Of a DNA stretch of 60,681 nucleotides, positions 44,328 through 53,468 are shown piece by piece. Under the pieces are notes generated by a model. The model had not been told where the DNA came from and made no database searches. It worked only from the letters and a program-made list of their open reading frames with translations. This DNA comes from Accumulibacter sp. (GTDB lineage Bacteria > Pseudomonadota > Gammaproteobacteria > Burkholderiales > Rhodocyclaceae): NCBI GenBank assembly GCA_020049495.1, contig JAIFKU010000100.1, positions 1 to 60,681 on the forward strand, written 5' to 3'. Within the stretch, counting starts at the first letter, position 1, and the number at the start of each line of letters is the position of its first letter. The position numbers and the translations under genes are program-made.

Positions 44328-45113
44328 TTAGCGATTTTTACTGCCGGGTCCCAGATGAGCTGAGAGGGCAGCATGGTCGGATATTTTTGACCATGGCACG
44401 CCGAAATGCATTTTGGCGTGCTTGACCGAAAATCCGCGTACGTAGATGCGATCAAGGCGCAGAACAGGCAGTTTTGAAGGAAAGCTGCGCCCCGGCGCTC
44501 CGCCGTCGCCGCCGATTCCGCCAAAGGCTTCGATCAGTCCGAGACGTTCGGCCAGCAATTGGTCAGCCTCGTTGCGCCAGTCGTTGAAATCACCGGCAAT
44601 GATCAGCGGCGAATCAGGGTCGGCGATGTTTTCCAGGTAGCCGGACAGCGCATCCAACTGCCGCCGCCGCGAGCGGGCAAACAGCGAGAGGTGCACGCAG
44701 ACGCAGTGCACGGCCTTGGGTAGCCCCGGAACGTTGATCTCGCAATGCAGCAAGCCGCGCCGCTCGAATCGATGGTGGGTGACATCTTGGTTGTGCGTCG
44801 AGGCAATGGAGAAGCGGGAAAGAACCGCGTTGCCGTGGTGCCCGTGGTCGTAAATCACATTGCTGCCGTAGGCGGTGGCTTGCCATACGTCCTCGGCGAG
44901 AAAATCGTGCTGCGCTTCATCCGGCCAGTTGTCGTGCGCCGCCGCGTGGCCACTGTGCCGACCCTGCACCTCTTGCAAAAAGACGATGTCGGGCCCGAGC
45001 AGGCGCAATTGCTCGCGCAGTTCGTGCACCATCATGTGCTTGTTGAACTGCGAGAAGCCCTTGTGGATGTTGTAGGTAACGACCTTGAGGTTCTGACTCT
45101 TCATGGCGCTCAC
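44328..45113 (-). CDS. Endonuclease/exonuclease/phosphatase family hydrolase
   Basis: A 261-residue EEP-fold hydrolase. Typical motifs are LKVVTYNIHKGFSQ at the start, VFLQEVQG (metal-binding Glu), HCVCVHLSLFARSRR (catalytic His), PLIIAGDFNDW (Asp and Asn) and the terminal SKISDHAALSA (Asp-His). Members cleave phosphodiesters in nucleic acids, phospholipids or signalling molecules. The substrate is not apparent. No signal peptide is seen, so it is probably cytoplasmic. Its ATG at 45113 overlaps the nadA stop as ATGA. Confidence 0.9.
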   Translation of the reverse strand: MSAMKSQNLKVVTYNIHKGFSQFNKHMMVHELREQLRLLGPDIVFLQEVQGRHSGHAAAHDNWPDEAQHDFLAEDVWQATAYGSNVIYDHGHHGNAVLSRFSIASTHNQDVTHHRFERRGLLHCEINVPGLPKAVHCVCVHLSLFARSRRRQLDALSGYLENIADPDSPLIIAGDFNDWRNEADQLLAERLGLIEAFGGIGGDGGAPGRSFPSKLPVLRLDRIYVRGFSVKHAKMHFGVPWSKISDHAALSAHLGPGSKNR

Positions 45114-46207
45114 GAAATCGCGAGCATCCTCTCCAGGGCAAGCTTGGCGAGTACGGCTTCATGCTCCGGTACGCTGATCTGGTTAACGGTGTGGCCTGCA
45201 GCCAGGTTCTCCAGCGTCCACGCCAGATGCTGCGGGTCGATGCGCTGCATGGTCGAACACATGCAGACGGTGGGTGACATGAACTGGACGATCTTGCCTT
45301 CGGCTTTGACTTCTTCGGCCAGCCGGGTGACCAGATTGAGTTCGGTGCCGACCAGCCAGCGTGTGCCCGGCCGGGCTTCCTTGATAACCTTGACGATATG
45401 CTCGGTCGAGCCGACGAAATCGGATTGCCGGCAGACTTCGAAGCTGCATTCGGGATGCGAGATGACCAGCCCGTCCGGGTGCTGGTTGCGGAACTTCAGG
45501 ATGTGCGCCGGCTGGAACATCTGGTGCACCGAGCAGTGTCCTTTCCAGAGCAGCAGTTTTGCCTTGCGAATCTGCTCCGGTGTCAGGCCACCCATTTCGA
45601 GATCAGGATCCCAGACCATCATCTCGTCGAGCGGGATGCCCAACGTATGGCCCGTCCAGCGACCGAGGTGCTGGTCGGGGAAGAACAGGATCTTCTGGCG
45701 CTGCCCGAATGCCCACCCGGCTATCGTTGCGGCATTCGACGAGGTGCACACGATGCCGCCATGGTCGCCACAGAAGGCTTTCAAGTCGGCGGCGGAATTG
45801 ATGTAGGTGACCGGGGTGATGACTTCGTCGGCGTTCAGCACTTCGTTAAGTTCCCGCCAGCAGCGCTCGACCTTGGCCAGATTGGCCATGTCGGCCATCG
45901 AGCAGCCGGCGGCGAGGTCGGGCAGGATGACCTTCTGCCGGGGACTGGACATGATGTCGGCAACCTCGGCCATGAAGTGCACGCCGCAGAAGACGATGTA
46001 TTCGCTGTCGGTTTGCGAGGCCAGGCGCGCGAGCCTGAGCGAATCCCCGGTCAGGTCCGCATACTGATAGACGTCGGCGCGCTGATAGTGGTGGCAGAGC
46101 ATGACGACGCGCGGCCCGAGGCTGGCGCGGGCAGCGCGGATGCGTTCGTGGCAGGCGTTGTCCTGCAACTGGTTGAAGCGGTCGAAATTGATGCTTGCAC
46201 TTTGCAT
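45110..46207 (-). CDS. nadA: Quinolinate synthase A
   Basis: It condenses iminoaspartate and dihydroxyacetone phosphate to quinolinate, using a [4Fe-4S] cluster, in de novo NAD synthesis. The 365-residue protein shows VMLCHHYQRADVYQYADLTG, the first cysteine in YIVFCGVHFMAEVADI, the second in SHPECSFEVCRQSDFVGST, and the third in MSPTVCMCSTMQRI, which supply the cluster ligands. VTYINSAADLKAFCGDHGGIVCTSSNA is also diagnostic. It is the first gene of a two-gene unit with the EEP hydrolase. Confidence 0.97.
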   Translation of the reverse strand: MQSASINFDRFNQLQDNACHERIRAARASLGPRVVMLCHHYQRADVYQYADLTGDSLRLARLASQTDSEYIVFCGVHFMAEVADIMSSPRQKVILPDLAAGCSMADMANLAKVERCWRELNEVLNADEVITPVTYINSAADLKAFCGDHGGIVCTSSNAATIAGWAFGQRQKILFFPDQHLGRWTGHTLGIPLDEMMVWDPDLEMGGLTPEQIRKAKLLLWKGHCSVHQMFQPAHILKFRNQHPDGLVISHPECSFEVCRQSDFVGSTEHIVKVIKEARPGTRWLVGTELNLVTRLAEEVKAEGKIVQFMSPTVCMCSTMQRIDPQHLAWTLENLAAGHTVNQISVPEHEAVLAKLALERMLAIS

Positions 46208-46295
46208 TGGCTGGTACTCGAATCGTTATCGCACTGGAAGAAACAGACTGTCAGGTCAGAAAATGGTTGCAGATGTGCGGCAAAAAGGCGCCCTC

Positions 46296-46745
46296 TCAGC
46301 TTTTCCAGGGAAGACCGGCGTGACGCCAGCCACCAAGCTTGCCGCGCTGCCCGTTGGCATCGATGTCGCCTTCGAAGCCTTCGAGCACGTTATAGCATTC
46401 GCTATAGCCGGCCTCGCTGGCCAGAGACGCCGCATTGTGCGAGCGCACCCCGCTACGGCAGAGAAACATGACCAGCGATTCGCCATCAACCTGCCGCTTG
46501 AGTTGTGCCAGAAAGTCGGTATTCGGCTGGCTGCCCGGATAGCTGTTCCACTCGATTTCCACCGCGCCGGGTATGCGGCCCACCCAGTCCCACTCGGCAC
46601 GCGTGCGCACGTCGACCAGTCGGGCGCCGGGCGCCAGTTGCCAGACTTCACTGGCTTCCCTCGGCGTCAGCGCGCCGGAATAAGACAGCCCGAGTTCGCG
46701 CGCACGCATCTGGGCGAGATTCAGGAGGTCGGTCAGCTTTCCCAT
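46296..46745 (-). CDS. Rhodanese-like protein
   Basis: A 149-residue single-domain rhodanese (sulfurtransferase). An N-terminal helix (LLNLAQMRARELGLSYSGAL) precedes the domain: GARLVDVRTRAEWDWVGRIPGAVEIEW and the active loop MFLCRSGVRSHNAASLA, with the persulfide cysteine followed by RSGxR. The YSECYNVLEGFEGDID ending is typical. Cytoplasmic, substrate unknown. It is alone on the minus strand, divergent from glnA by 300 bases that carry nitrogen-control sites. Confidence 0.9.
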   Translation of the reverse strand: MGKLTDLLNLAQMRARELGLSYSGALTPREASEVWQLAPGARLVDVRTRAEWDWVGRIPGAVEIEWNSYPGSQPNTDFLAQLKRQVDGESLVMFLCRSGVRSHNAASLASEAGYSECYNVLEGFEGDIDANGQRGKLGGWRHAGLPWKS

Positions 46746-46857
46746 GAAAATACGGAATCCTTTGTGGTAGGGGTTGCTTCAAGTATAAATCACTTGCGTC
46801 GACTACGCCGGGATGCGCACCCTGAGGTCAGGCAATCGTAGGGAATGTTTGGTGTGG

Positions 46858-46874
46858 CGCACCAATCAAGTGCA
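46858..46874. promoter_or_regulatory. NtrC-type enhancer site 1 upstream of glnA
   Basis: GCACC-AATCA-AGTGC differs by one base from the NtrC dyad GCACC-N5-GGTGC. It lies about 135 bases before the predicted glnA transcript start, and 31 bases (three helical turns) before a second similar site, as expected for paired NtrC enhancers. Confidence 0.65.
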
Positions 46875-46888
46875 TTAATGATTGTTTG

Positions 46889-46905
46889 CGCACCACGAAC
46901 GTGCA
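46889..46905. promoter_or_regulatory. NtrC-type enhancer site 2 upstream of glnA
   Basis: GCACC-ACGAA-CGTGC, extended by TTGC/GCAA outer arms, matches the same dyad with one mismatch and is in phase with site 1. ntrB and ntrC are encoded just downstream of glnA. Confidence 0.65.
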
Positions 46906-46966
46906 ACAAAAACATCAGAAAAGCCATGCTTCCTTATGGCACAATGCAAAATTCGCAGAACGTTGA

Positions 46967-46983
46967 TTGGCATGGTTTCTGCT
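46967..46983 (+). promoter_or_regulatory. sigma54 promoter of glnA
   Basis: TTGGCATGGTTTCTGCT fits the -24/-12 pattern: GG and GC are separated by exactly ten bases, with two mismatches to TTGGCACG-N4-TTGCT. A transcript would start near 46995, leaving a leader of about 50 bases with a GAGGAG ribosome binding site. Confidence 0.7.
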
Positions 46984-47046
46984 AATACCCGGAGCACCTT
47001 TTTTATTGTCGCCGGAATCGCCGGCACCCGCTGAGGAGACTTTTCA

Positions 47047-48462
47047 ATGGCAAGCCCGCAAGATGTAATCAAGATGGTCAAGGAAAACGACGCCAAGTTC
47101 GTCGATTTCCGTTTTACTGACACCCGTGGCAAGGAGCAGCACGTCACTGTTCCGGTCAGTGCGTTTAGCGAAGACAAGTTCGAGAACGGTCACGCTTTCG
47201 ACGGTTCGTCAATCGCCGGCTGGAAAGGTATTCAGGCTTCCGACATGCAGTTGATGCCCGACGCTTCGACGGCGTATATCGACCCCTTCTTCGATGAAAC
47301 GACCATCGTCATCACCTGCGACGTCGTTGATCCGGCCGATGGCCGTGGCTACGACCGCGACCCGCGTTCGATCGCCAAGCGTGCCGAAGCCTACCTGAAG
47401 TCTTCCGGCATTGGAGATTCCGCCTTTTTTGGCCCGGAACCCGAGTTCTTCATTTTCGACTCTGTCGAGTGGAGCGTGGACATGTCCGGCTGCAACCTGA
47501 AGATCTACTCCGACGAAGCCGCCTGGACTTCCGGCGAGAAGAACGTAGGCGGCGGCGGCTCAGGCCACCGTCCGACCGTCAAGGGTGGCTACTTCCCGGT
47601 GCCTCCGGTTGACAGCCTGCACGACATCCGCTCGGCCATGGTTCTCACGCTCGAATCGATCGGCGTTCCGGTTGAAGTTCACCACCACGAAGTGGCCACC
47701 GCAGGCCAGTGCGAGATTGGCACCCTGTTCAGCACGCTGGTCAAGCGCGCCGACTGGACGCAGATGCTCAAGTACGTGGTGCACAACGTGGCACATCAAT
47801 ACGGCAAGACCGCAACCTTCATGCCAAAACCCATCGTTGGCGACAACGGCTCGGGCATGCACGTGCACCAGTCGATCTGGAAGGACGGCAAGAACCTGTT
47901 TGCCGGCAACGGCTACGCCGGTCTCTCCGAACTCGCGCTCTTCTACATCGGCGGCATCATCAAGCACGCCAAGGCGCTGAACGCCATCACCAATCCGGGC
48001 ACCAACTCGTACAAGCGCCTGGTTCCGCACTATGAGGCACCGGTCAAGCTGGCTTATTCGGCGAAGAACCGTTCCGCGTCGATCCGCATTCCGCACGTGG
48101 CGTCCGACAAGGCCCGCCGTATCGAAACCCGCTTCCCGGATCCGATTGCCAACCCCTACCTGTGCTTCACGGCCCTGCTGATGGCTGGCCTGGACGGCAT
48201 CCAGAACAAGATTCACCCTGGCGATGCGGCCGACAAGAATCTCTACGATCTGCCGCCGGAAGAGGATGCCAAGATCCCGACCGTTTGCGCCAGCCTCGAA
48301 GAGGCGCTGGCTGCCCTCGACAAGGATCGGGATTTCCTGACCCGTGGCGGTGTCTTCTCCAGCGACTGGATCGATGCCTACATCGAATTGAAGATGGACG
48401 AAGTCAACAAGGTCCGCATGACGACGCACCCGGTCGAATTTGACCTGTACTATAGCTGCTGA
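47047..48462 (+). CDS. glnA: Glutamine synthetase type I
   Basis: It makes glutamine from glutamate and ammonium at the cost of ATP, as a dodecamer, the entry point of nitrogen assimilation. The 471-residue protein has [20 protein letters not shown] near the start, [11 protein letters not shown] (metal site), [16 protein letters not shown], the ATP signature [16 protein letters not shown], and NRSASIRIP. The adenylylation site is visible as NLYDLPPEE, so activity is likely regulated by GlnE. Transcription appears to depend on sigma54 and NtrC sites upstream. ntrBC follow at 49.3 kb. Confidence 0.98.
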   Translation: MASPQDVIKMVKENDAKFVDFRFTDTRGKEQHVTVPVSAFSEDKFENGHAFDGSSIAGWKGIQASDMQLMPDASTAYIDPFFDETTIVITCDVVDPADGRGYDRDPRSIAKRAEAYLKSSGIGDSAFFGPEPEFFIFDSVEWSVDMSGCNLKIYSDEAAWTSGEKNVGGGGSGHRPTVKGGYFPVPPVDSLHDIRSAMVLTLESIGVPVEVHHHEVATAGQCEIGTLFSTLVKRADWTQMLKYVVHNVAHQYGKTATFMPKPIVGDNGSGMHVHQSIWKDGKNLFAGNGYAGLSELALFYIGGIIKHAKALNAITNPGTNSYKRLVPHYEAPVKLAYSAKNRSASIRIPHVASDKARRIETRFPDPIANPYLCFTALLMAGLDGIQNKIHPGDAADKNLYDLPPEEDAKIPTVCASLEEALAALDKDRDFLTRGGVFSSDWIDAYIELKMDEVNKVRMTTHPVEFDLYYSC

Positions 48463-48488
48463 TCGCGTACTTCAACGGGCAATCAAGA

Positions 48489-48516
48489 AAGGACGGGCAT
48501 GCCCGTCCTTTTTTTG
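48489..48516 (+). terminator. Rho-independent terminator after glnA
   Basis: AAGGACGGGCA and TGCCCGTCCTT form a perfect 11-base stem (48489-48510), followed by TTTTTG. Strong intrinsic terminator 27 bases after the glnA stop. Confidence 0.9.
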
Positions 48517-48584
48517 TCCCCCGCCTGCCCATTGATGCGTTTGTATTTCACGGGGTCATCCAATACACTGATACCCGTGTTTGA

Positions 48585-48703
48585 CTTAAGGAAACGCTGA
48601 ATTATTCGTCATCCCCGCGTAGGCGGTGATCCAGAATGTTGATTTAACTGGGTTCCCGCCTGCGCGGGAACGACGGAAAGAATAATTCAGCGCAACCTTA
48701 AGG
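48585..48703. repeat. MITE-like element with inner hairpin (family C core)
   Basis: Terminal inverted repeats CTTAAGGAAACGCTGAATTA (left) and CCTTAAGGTTGCGCTGAATTA (reverse complement of the right end, shown without its last bases) enclose a hairpin with TCATCCCCGCGTAGGCGGTGA and TTCCCGCCTGCGCGGGAACG-type arms. Related inner hairpins occur at 30462-30533 and 60071-60187. It fills most of the gap between glnA and the DUF4124 gene. No coding capacity. Confidence 0.8.
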
Positions 48704-48734
48704 ATACTGGCTGTCACCCACAGATAGGATCGCG

Positions 48735-49244
48735 ATGAATTGCCCAAGACTGTATTTCCCTGTTGCATTGCTCGTTCTGGCCGCGCTGCCGGCTCAGGCG
48801 GACGTCATGTATCAGTGCGTCGATGAAAGTGGGCACAAATCGTTTTCAAACATCAAGTCCGCCGCCAAAGGAGACAAGTGCACCAGTATCGATTATGGCT
48901 CATCGAGCCCAGCGCCTGCACCTGCGGCCAAGGCCGCCGTGAAAACCCCGACGCCATCGACCTTCCCGAGAGTTGACGACAATACCCAGAAAGCCCGGGA
49001 TACGGATCGCCGGCGCATTCTCGACAGCGAACTGACAGCCGAACAGAGGAATCTCGAGCAGGCGCGCAAGGATCTCGCCGAGCAGGAGGGCATCATATTA
49101 CCCAACGAACGCATGCAGTACAAAGGCGGTGCCGGCATCAGCGGAGGCAAGGTCGAAGAACGTATTCAGCCATTCCGCGACAAGGTAGCCCTGCACGAAC
49201 GCAATATCGAAGCCATCCAGAAGGAGATTGCCAAGCTGCGCTGA
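48735..49244 (+). CDS. DUF4124 domain-containing exported protein
   Basis: A 169-residue protein with signal peptide (YFPVALLVLAALPAQA) and an N-terminal DUF4124 domain: DVMYQCVDESGHKSFSNIKS with a second cysteine in GDKCTSIDY, likely a disulfide. A Pro/Ala/Thr linker follows, then a charged coiled-coil-like region (LTAEQRNLEQARKDLAEQEG and LHERNIEAIQKEIAKL). Periplasmic, function unknown. It is regularly found between glnA and ntrB in betaproteobacteria, but a nitrogen-related role is unproven. AGGA precedes the ATG. Confidence 0.88.
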   Translation: MNCPRLYFPVALLVLAALPAQADVMYQCVDESGHKSFSNIKSAAKGDKCTSIDYGSSSPAPAPAAKAAVKTPTPSTFPRVDDNTQKARDTDRRRILDSELTAEQRNLEQARKDLAEQEGIILPNERMQYKGGAGISGGKVEERIQPFRDKVALHERNIEAIQKEIAKLR

Positions 49245-49278
49245 TCCGAAGTGGCGTGCTTCTTGCTGAATCCCGCGT

Positions 49279-50355
49279 ATGCCTGAACCCTTGCCCAATC
49301 CTTTCGCCGGACTTGACCTGCTCTCCTCGACGGTCGTTTTGCTCGACGAGAATTTTGCCATCCTTTACATGAATTCCGCCGCAGAGAACCTTCTGGCGAT
49401 CAGCAGCAAGGCTGTTGCCGGATGTCGTCTGGACAGTGTGGTGGATTGCCCGGCGGCCCTGCAGGAGGCGCTCGACAGCGCGTTTCAGCATGGCTGGAGC
49501 TATACCGGACAGAGCATTGAACTGCAGCGCAATGATGGTGTTGCGCTGCATCTCAACTGCACGGTCAATCCGACCGAAACGGCGGGTGCGCGTCTGCTGG
49601 TCGAACTCTGGCCGATCGACCAGCAACTCAAGGCGACGCGCGAAGAGCGCTTGCTCGAGCAGCAGATCGCCAGCCGCGAGCTGATCCGCAATCTCGCGCA
49701 CGAAATCAAGAACCCGCTGGGCGGTATTCGTGGCGCGGCGCAGTTGCTCGAACATGAGCTCAATAATCCGGGCCTGCGCGAATACACGCAGGTCATCATC
49801 AAGGAAACCGATCGACTGCAGGATCTGATGAAGCGCCTGCTTTCGCCGCACCGGCCAATGCAGCCGGGGCCGGTCAATATTCACGAGATACTCGAACGCG
49901 TGCGCAGTCTGCTGACGGCCGAATTTCCGCAGACGCTGAGCGTGCGCCGCGACTACGACACCAGCCTGCCCGAACTGGTGGGTGATCGCGAGCAACTGAT
50001 TCAGGCGGTGCTCAATATCGCCCGCAATGCCGCCCAGGCGATCAAGGGACGGTCGGGCGGCGAACCCGGTTCGGGGCAGATCACGCTGCGCACCCGTGCC
50101 GCGCGGCAGGTGACGCTGGCCAAACGGCGCTACCGCCTGGCGCTTGAATTGCAGGTCATCGACAACGGCCCGGGCATTCCGGACGACATTCGCGAGCGCA
50201 TGTTCTACCCGCTGGTTTCCGGTCGCGAGGGCGGTAACGGCCTCGGTCTGACCCTGGCTCAAAGCTTTGTCCAGCAGCACCAGGGAACGATAGAGTGCAT
50301 CAGTCGCCCCGGATATACCTGTTTCACGATTCGCATGCCGTTGAGCGTGGCATGA
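49279..50355 (+). CDS. ntrB: Nitrogen regulation sensor kinase NtrB (GlnL)
   Basis: A 358-residue cytoplasmic histidine kinase/phosphatase that controls NtrC in response to PII. A PAS domain (VVLLDENFAILYMNSAAENLL) is followed by the dimerisation/H-box LAHEIKNPLGGIRGAAQLLE with phospho-acceptor His141. The ATP-binding boxes are NIARNAAQAIKG (N), IDNGPGIPDDIRERMFYPLV (G1) and GREGGNGLGLTLAQSF (G2). There is no membrane segment, as expected. ntrC follows 40-60 bases later on the same strand. Confidence 0.97.
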   Translation: MPEPLPNPFAGLDLLSSTVVLLDENFAILYMNSAAENLLAISSKAVAGCRLDSVVDCPAALQEALDSAFQHGWSYTGQSIELQRNDGVALHLNCTVNPTETAGARLLVELWPIDQQLKATREERLLEQQIASRELIRNLAHEIKNPLGGIRGAAQLLEHELNNPGLREYTQVIIKETDRLQDLMKRLLSPHRPMQPGPVNIHEILERVRSLLTAEFPQTLSVRRDYDTSLPELVGDREQLIQAVLNIARNAAQAIKGRSGGEPGSGQITLRTRAARQVTLAKRRYRLALELQVIDNGPGIPDDIRERMFYPLVSGREGGNGLGLTLAQSFVQQHQGTIECISRPGYTCFTIRMPLSVA

Positions 50356-50413
50356 TGGCAAGCTAATTGCTATAGGCTCTGCATATCCATAATTCATGAT
50401 GTCTGGGAAAGCA

Positions 50414-51838
50414 ATGAAACCGGTCTGGATCGTTGACGACGACAAGTCGATTCGCTGGGTGCTCGAAAAGACCCTGTCTCGCGAACAGGTACCGTTCAGG
50501 AGTTTTGCTTCGGCCAGCGAGGCGCTGACGCAGCTTGACCTGGGTGCCGAGCCGCCGCAGGTACTGGTCTCGGATATCCGCATGCCGGGCGAGTCCGGGC
50601 TGGACATGCTGAAGAAGGTCAAGGAGCGTTTTCCCTCCTTGCCGGTCATCATCATGACCGCCTACTCGGATCTGGACAGTGCGGTCGCCGCTTTTCAGGG
50701 CGGGGCCTTCGAGTATCTGCCCAAGCCTTTCGATGTCGATCAGGCGCTGGAGCTGATCCGCCGGGCGATTGACGAGAGCCTGCACCAGGTCGGTGCATCC
50801 GGTGAAGTGGAGCTGGTTCCGGAAATTCTCGGTCAGGCACCGGCCATGCAGGAAGTCTTCCGCGCCATCGGCCGTCTCAGCCAGTCGAACGCGACGGTGA
50901 TGATCACCGGCGAGTCGGGTACCGGCAAGGAACTGGTGGCGCGGGCCGTGCACCGGCACAGTCCGCGTTCCGACAAGCCATTCATCGCCATCAATACGGC
51001 AGCGATACCCAAGGATCTGCTCGAATCCGAACTCTTCGGCCACGAGCGCGGCGCCTTTACCGGCGCTGCAGCACAGCGGCGCGGGCGCTTTGAGCAGGCC
51101 GAAGGCGGTACGCTCTTTCTCGACGAGATCGGGGACATGCCGTCCGAATTGCAGACCCGCCTCTTGCGCGTGCTTTCCGACGGGAACTACTACCGTGTCG
51201 GCGGGCATTCTCCGCTCAAGGCCAATGTGCGCATCATCGCCGCCACGCATCAGAATCTTGAGACCCGGGTCAAGGAAGGCCTGTTCCGCGAGGACCTTTT
51301 TCACCGTCTCAACGTCATCCGCGTGCGCCTGCCGAGCCTGCGCGAACGGCGCGAGGACATCCCGATTCTGGCCCGCCATTTTCTGCAGAAAAGCGCGCAG
51401 GATCTGGGGGTCGAGGCCAAGCGCTTTTCCGAAGCGGCGCTCCGCTATCTGGCTACGCTCGATTTCCCGGGCAACGTGCGACAGTTGGAAAACATCTGCC
51501 ACTGGCTCACCGTCATGGCGCCGGGACAACAGGTCGATCTCGCCGACCTGCCGGCGGAACTGCGCGATTCGGCACCACAGGCTGCAACTTCAGACTGGGA
51601 GAGTGGGCTGGCCATGGAGGTCGACCGTTTGCTGGCTGGCGGCGACGGCAAGGTGCACGAAAAGCTGACCGACAGTTTCGAACGCATCCTGATCACCCGC
51701 GCCCTGGCCCACACCGGCGGGCGGCGTATCGAGGCCGCGCTAGCCCTGGGCATAGGGCGCAACACCATCACGCGCAAGATTCAGGATCTGGGTCTCGACA
51801 CCGGCCGGGCCGACGATGCGGAGCATGCCGCGGGATAA
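50414..51838 (+). CDS. ntrC: Nitrogen regulation response regulator NtrC (GlnG)
   Basis: A 474-residue sigma54 activator. The receiver domain runs from VWIVDDDKSIRWVLEKTL to about 120, with phospho-acceptor Asp54 in LVSDIRMPGESG. The AAA+ domain has Walker A GESGTGKELVARAVH, the sigma54-contact loop ESELFGHERGAFTGA, Walker B GGTLFLDEIGDMP and the arginine finger region. A Fis-type helix-turn-helix ends the protein (RRIEAALALGIGRNTITRKI). ATG 50414 was chosen because GGGA lies nearby upstream and the family begins MKPVWIVDDD. ATGs at 50396 and 50399 are alternatives. It probably drives glnA through the two dyads upstream. Confidence 0.97.
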   Translation: MKPVWIVDDDKSIRWVLEKTLSREQVPFRSFASASEALTQLDLGAEPPQVLVSDIRMPGESGLDMLKKVKERFPSLPVIIMTAYSDLDSAVAAFQGGAFEYLPKPFDVDQALELIRRAIDESLHQVGASGEVELVPEILGQAPAMQEVFRAIGRLSQSNATVMITGESGTGKELVARAVHRHSPRSDKPFIAINTAAIPKDLLESELFGHERGAFTGAAAQRRGRFEQAEGGTLFLDEIGDMPSELQTRLLRVLSDGNYYRVGGHSPLKANVRIIAATHQNLETRVKEGLFREDLFHRLNVIRVRLPSLRERREDIPILARHFLQKSAQDLGVEAKRFSEAALRYLATLDFPGNVRQLENICHWLTVMAPGQQVDLADLPAELRDSAPQAATSDWESGLAMEVDRLLAGGDGKVHEKLTDSFERILITRALAHTGGRRIEAALALGIGRNTITRKIQDLGLDTGRADDAEHAAG

Positions 51839-51877
51839 TCAGCGATAATGGCGACGTCACATCGTAGCGCCGCCACC

Positions 51878-52687
51878 ATGACTGTCTCGCCTTCCCTGCT
51901 GATTGATCCGCTTCGCCTGCAAACCCTGCTCGCGGAGGCGCGCGGTCGTTTCGATGTCGATGCGCTGGCCGAGTGTGAATCCACCAGCAGCCTGCTGCTC
52001 AGCCGCGCCGGGCGCGGTGCGCCGTCCGGCAGCGTCATCGTGGCCGACCGGCAGAGTGCCGGACGCGGCAGTCGCGGGCGAAGCTGGCTGGCCTCACCGC
52101 AAGCCAGCCTGACCTTCTCCGTGCTCTGGCGCTTCGACGGCGGAATCGAACACCTGTCCGGCCTGTCGCTGGCCGTGGGCGTTGCCGTGATCGATGCGCT
52201 CGCAGCCTGCGGGGCTTCAGGCCTGGCGCTCAAATGGCCGAACGACATCCTGCATGAGCAGGCCAAGCTGGGCGGTATCCTCATCGAGTTGGAGAGTCAG
52301 CCGGATTGCGCCCTGGCCGTGGTCGGCATCGGCCTCAATCTTCGCCTGCCCGAAAACCTGGGCGAGGGCGTGGAATTTGCCCTTCCGCCGGCGGCTCTGG
52401 AGGGTGTCCTGTCGCCCCTGCCGGACCGGCATGTCCTGTTTGCACAACTGCTGATCGAACTGGCGCGGGTCTTCGACCGTTTCGCCCAAGGCGGCTTTGC
52501 CGTGCTACGCGATCAATGGCAGGCACGCCACGCCTGGCAGGACAGGCCGGTGCGCCTGCTGCGCGACGGGCGGGTCGAGAAAGAGGGCATCTGCCGTGGC
52601 GCCGATAGCGACGGCGCCCTGCTGGTGCAGACTGCAGCGGGCGTCGAGCGCTGCCTGTCCGGCGACCTTTCGCTGCGCGCAGCATGA
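51878..52687 (+). CDS. birA: Biotin-[acetyl-CoA-carboxylase] ligase
   Basis: It attaches biotin to the carrier protein of acetyl-CoA carboxylase through biotinyl-AMP. About 269 residues. The class II ligase core shows LAECESTSSLLLSR, the nucleotide-binding GRGSRGRSWLASPQASLTFS, LKWPNDILHEQAKLGGILIE and VVGIGLNLRLP. The N-terminal DNA-binding domain of E. coli BirA is missing, so this is a monofunctional ligase and not a repressor. The start is uncertain (ATG 51848 also in frame). The stop overlaps the coaX start as ATGA. Confidence 0.94.
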   Translation: MTVSPSLLIDPLRLQTLLAEARGRFDVDALAECESTSSLLLSRAGRGAPSGSVIVADRQSAGRGSRGRSWLASPQASLTFSVLWRFDGGIEHLSGLSLAVGVAVIDALAACGASGLALKWPNDILHEQAKLGGILIELESQPDCALAVVGIGLNLRLPENLGEGVEFALPPAALEGVLSPLPDRHVLFAQLLIELARVFDRFAQGGFAVLRDQWQARHAWQDRPVRLLRDGRVEKEGICRGADSDGALLVQTAAGVERCLSGDLSLRAA

Positions 52688-53403
52688 TGATCGCCATCGA
52701 CGCCGGCAATACGCGCATCAAGTGGGGCGTCCGTGACGGGAATGCCTGGATCGCGCAGGGCGCCTTGCCGACGGGCGACGCCGCCAGCCTGGCCGGGGTT
52801 TCCGCCGCCTGGCCGACAGCGGCCCGGACCGTCGCCTGCAATGTGGCGGGCGACGCCGTTGGCGAAACGATCAGCCTGGCGCTGGCCCCCCGTTTCCCTC
52901 CGTTGCTGTGGCTACGCTCCAGTGCCGCGTTTTGCGGCGTGCGCAATGGCTATGAACAGCCCGAACGCCTGGGGGCCGACCGCTGGGCGGCCCTGATCGG
53001 CGCGCGCGGGCAGGTTTCGAGTGCCTGTCTCGTGGTCTGTGCGGGGACGGCGACCACCGTCGACTGGCTCGATGCGAGCGGTATGTTCCGCGGCGGTCTG
53101 ATCCTGCCGGGTGTGGACCTGATGCGTGCGGCACTGGCCCGCAACACGGCGCAACTGCCGCTGGCCGAGGGGGAATTTTGCCGCGCGCCGCGCAATACCA
53201 TGGATGCCATTGTCAGCGGCTGTCTGCATGCCCAGATCGGCGCCATCGAGCGCATGTTCTCCGGCCTCGCTGACGAACCGGGCGCTGTCTGTCTGCTGAC
53301 CGGGGGCGCCGCCCCGCGCCTTGCCCCGTACTTGAACATTCCGTTCCGCCTGGCGGAGAATCTGATTCTCGACGGACTGGTGCGTTTCGCGACTTCGCAG
53401 TAA
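52684..53403 (+). CDS. coaX: Type III pantothenate kinase
   Basis: It phosphorylates pantothenate in the first step of CoA synthesis. The 239-residue protein has the ASKHA-fold motifs AIDAGNTRIKWGV (phosphate 1), GADRWAALIGARG, VVCAGTATTVDWLD (phosphate 2) and GGLILPGVDLMRAAL. CoaX enzymes are insensitive to CoA feedback. The birA-coaX pairing with overlapping ends is typical of betaproteobacteria. Together with coaD at 31 kb, two steps of the CoA pathway are in the window. Confidence 0.96.
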   Translation: MMIAIDAGNTRIKWGVRDGNAWIAQGALPTGDAASLAGVSAAWPTAARTVACNVAGDAVGETISLALAPRFPPLLWLRSSAAFCGVRNGYEQPERLGADRWAALIGARGQVSSACLVVCAGTATTVDWLDASGMFRGGLILPGVDLMRAALARNTAQLPLAEGEFCRAPRNTMDAIVSGCLHAQIGAIERMFSGLADEPGAVCLLTGGAAPRLAPYLNIPFRLAENLILDGLVRFATSQ

Positions 53404-53468
53404 TCTTCCGGAATACGGGCCGGAGCTGTCCGGCGGCGTTTGCGTAGTGGAGCTTTTTGGAGATTCCC

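Noticed and set aside
45398..46471. 357-codon plus-strand frame opposite nadA
   Set aside because: Shadow; nadA with its cluster cysteines is on the minus strand.
49138..50655. 505-codon minus-strand frame opposite ntrB
   Set aside because: Antisense shadow; ntrB motifs are unambiguous and the opposite frame has no recognisable domain.
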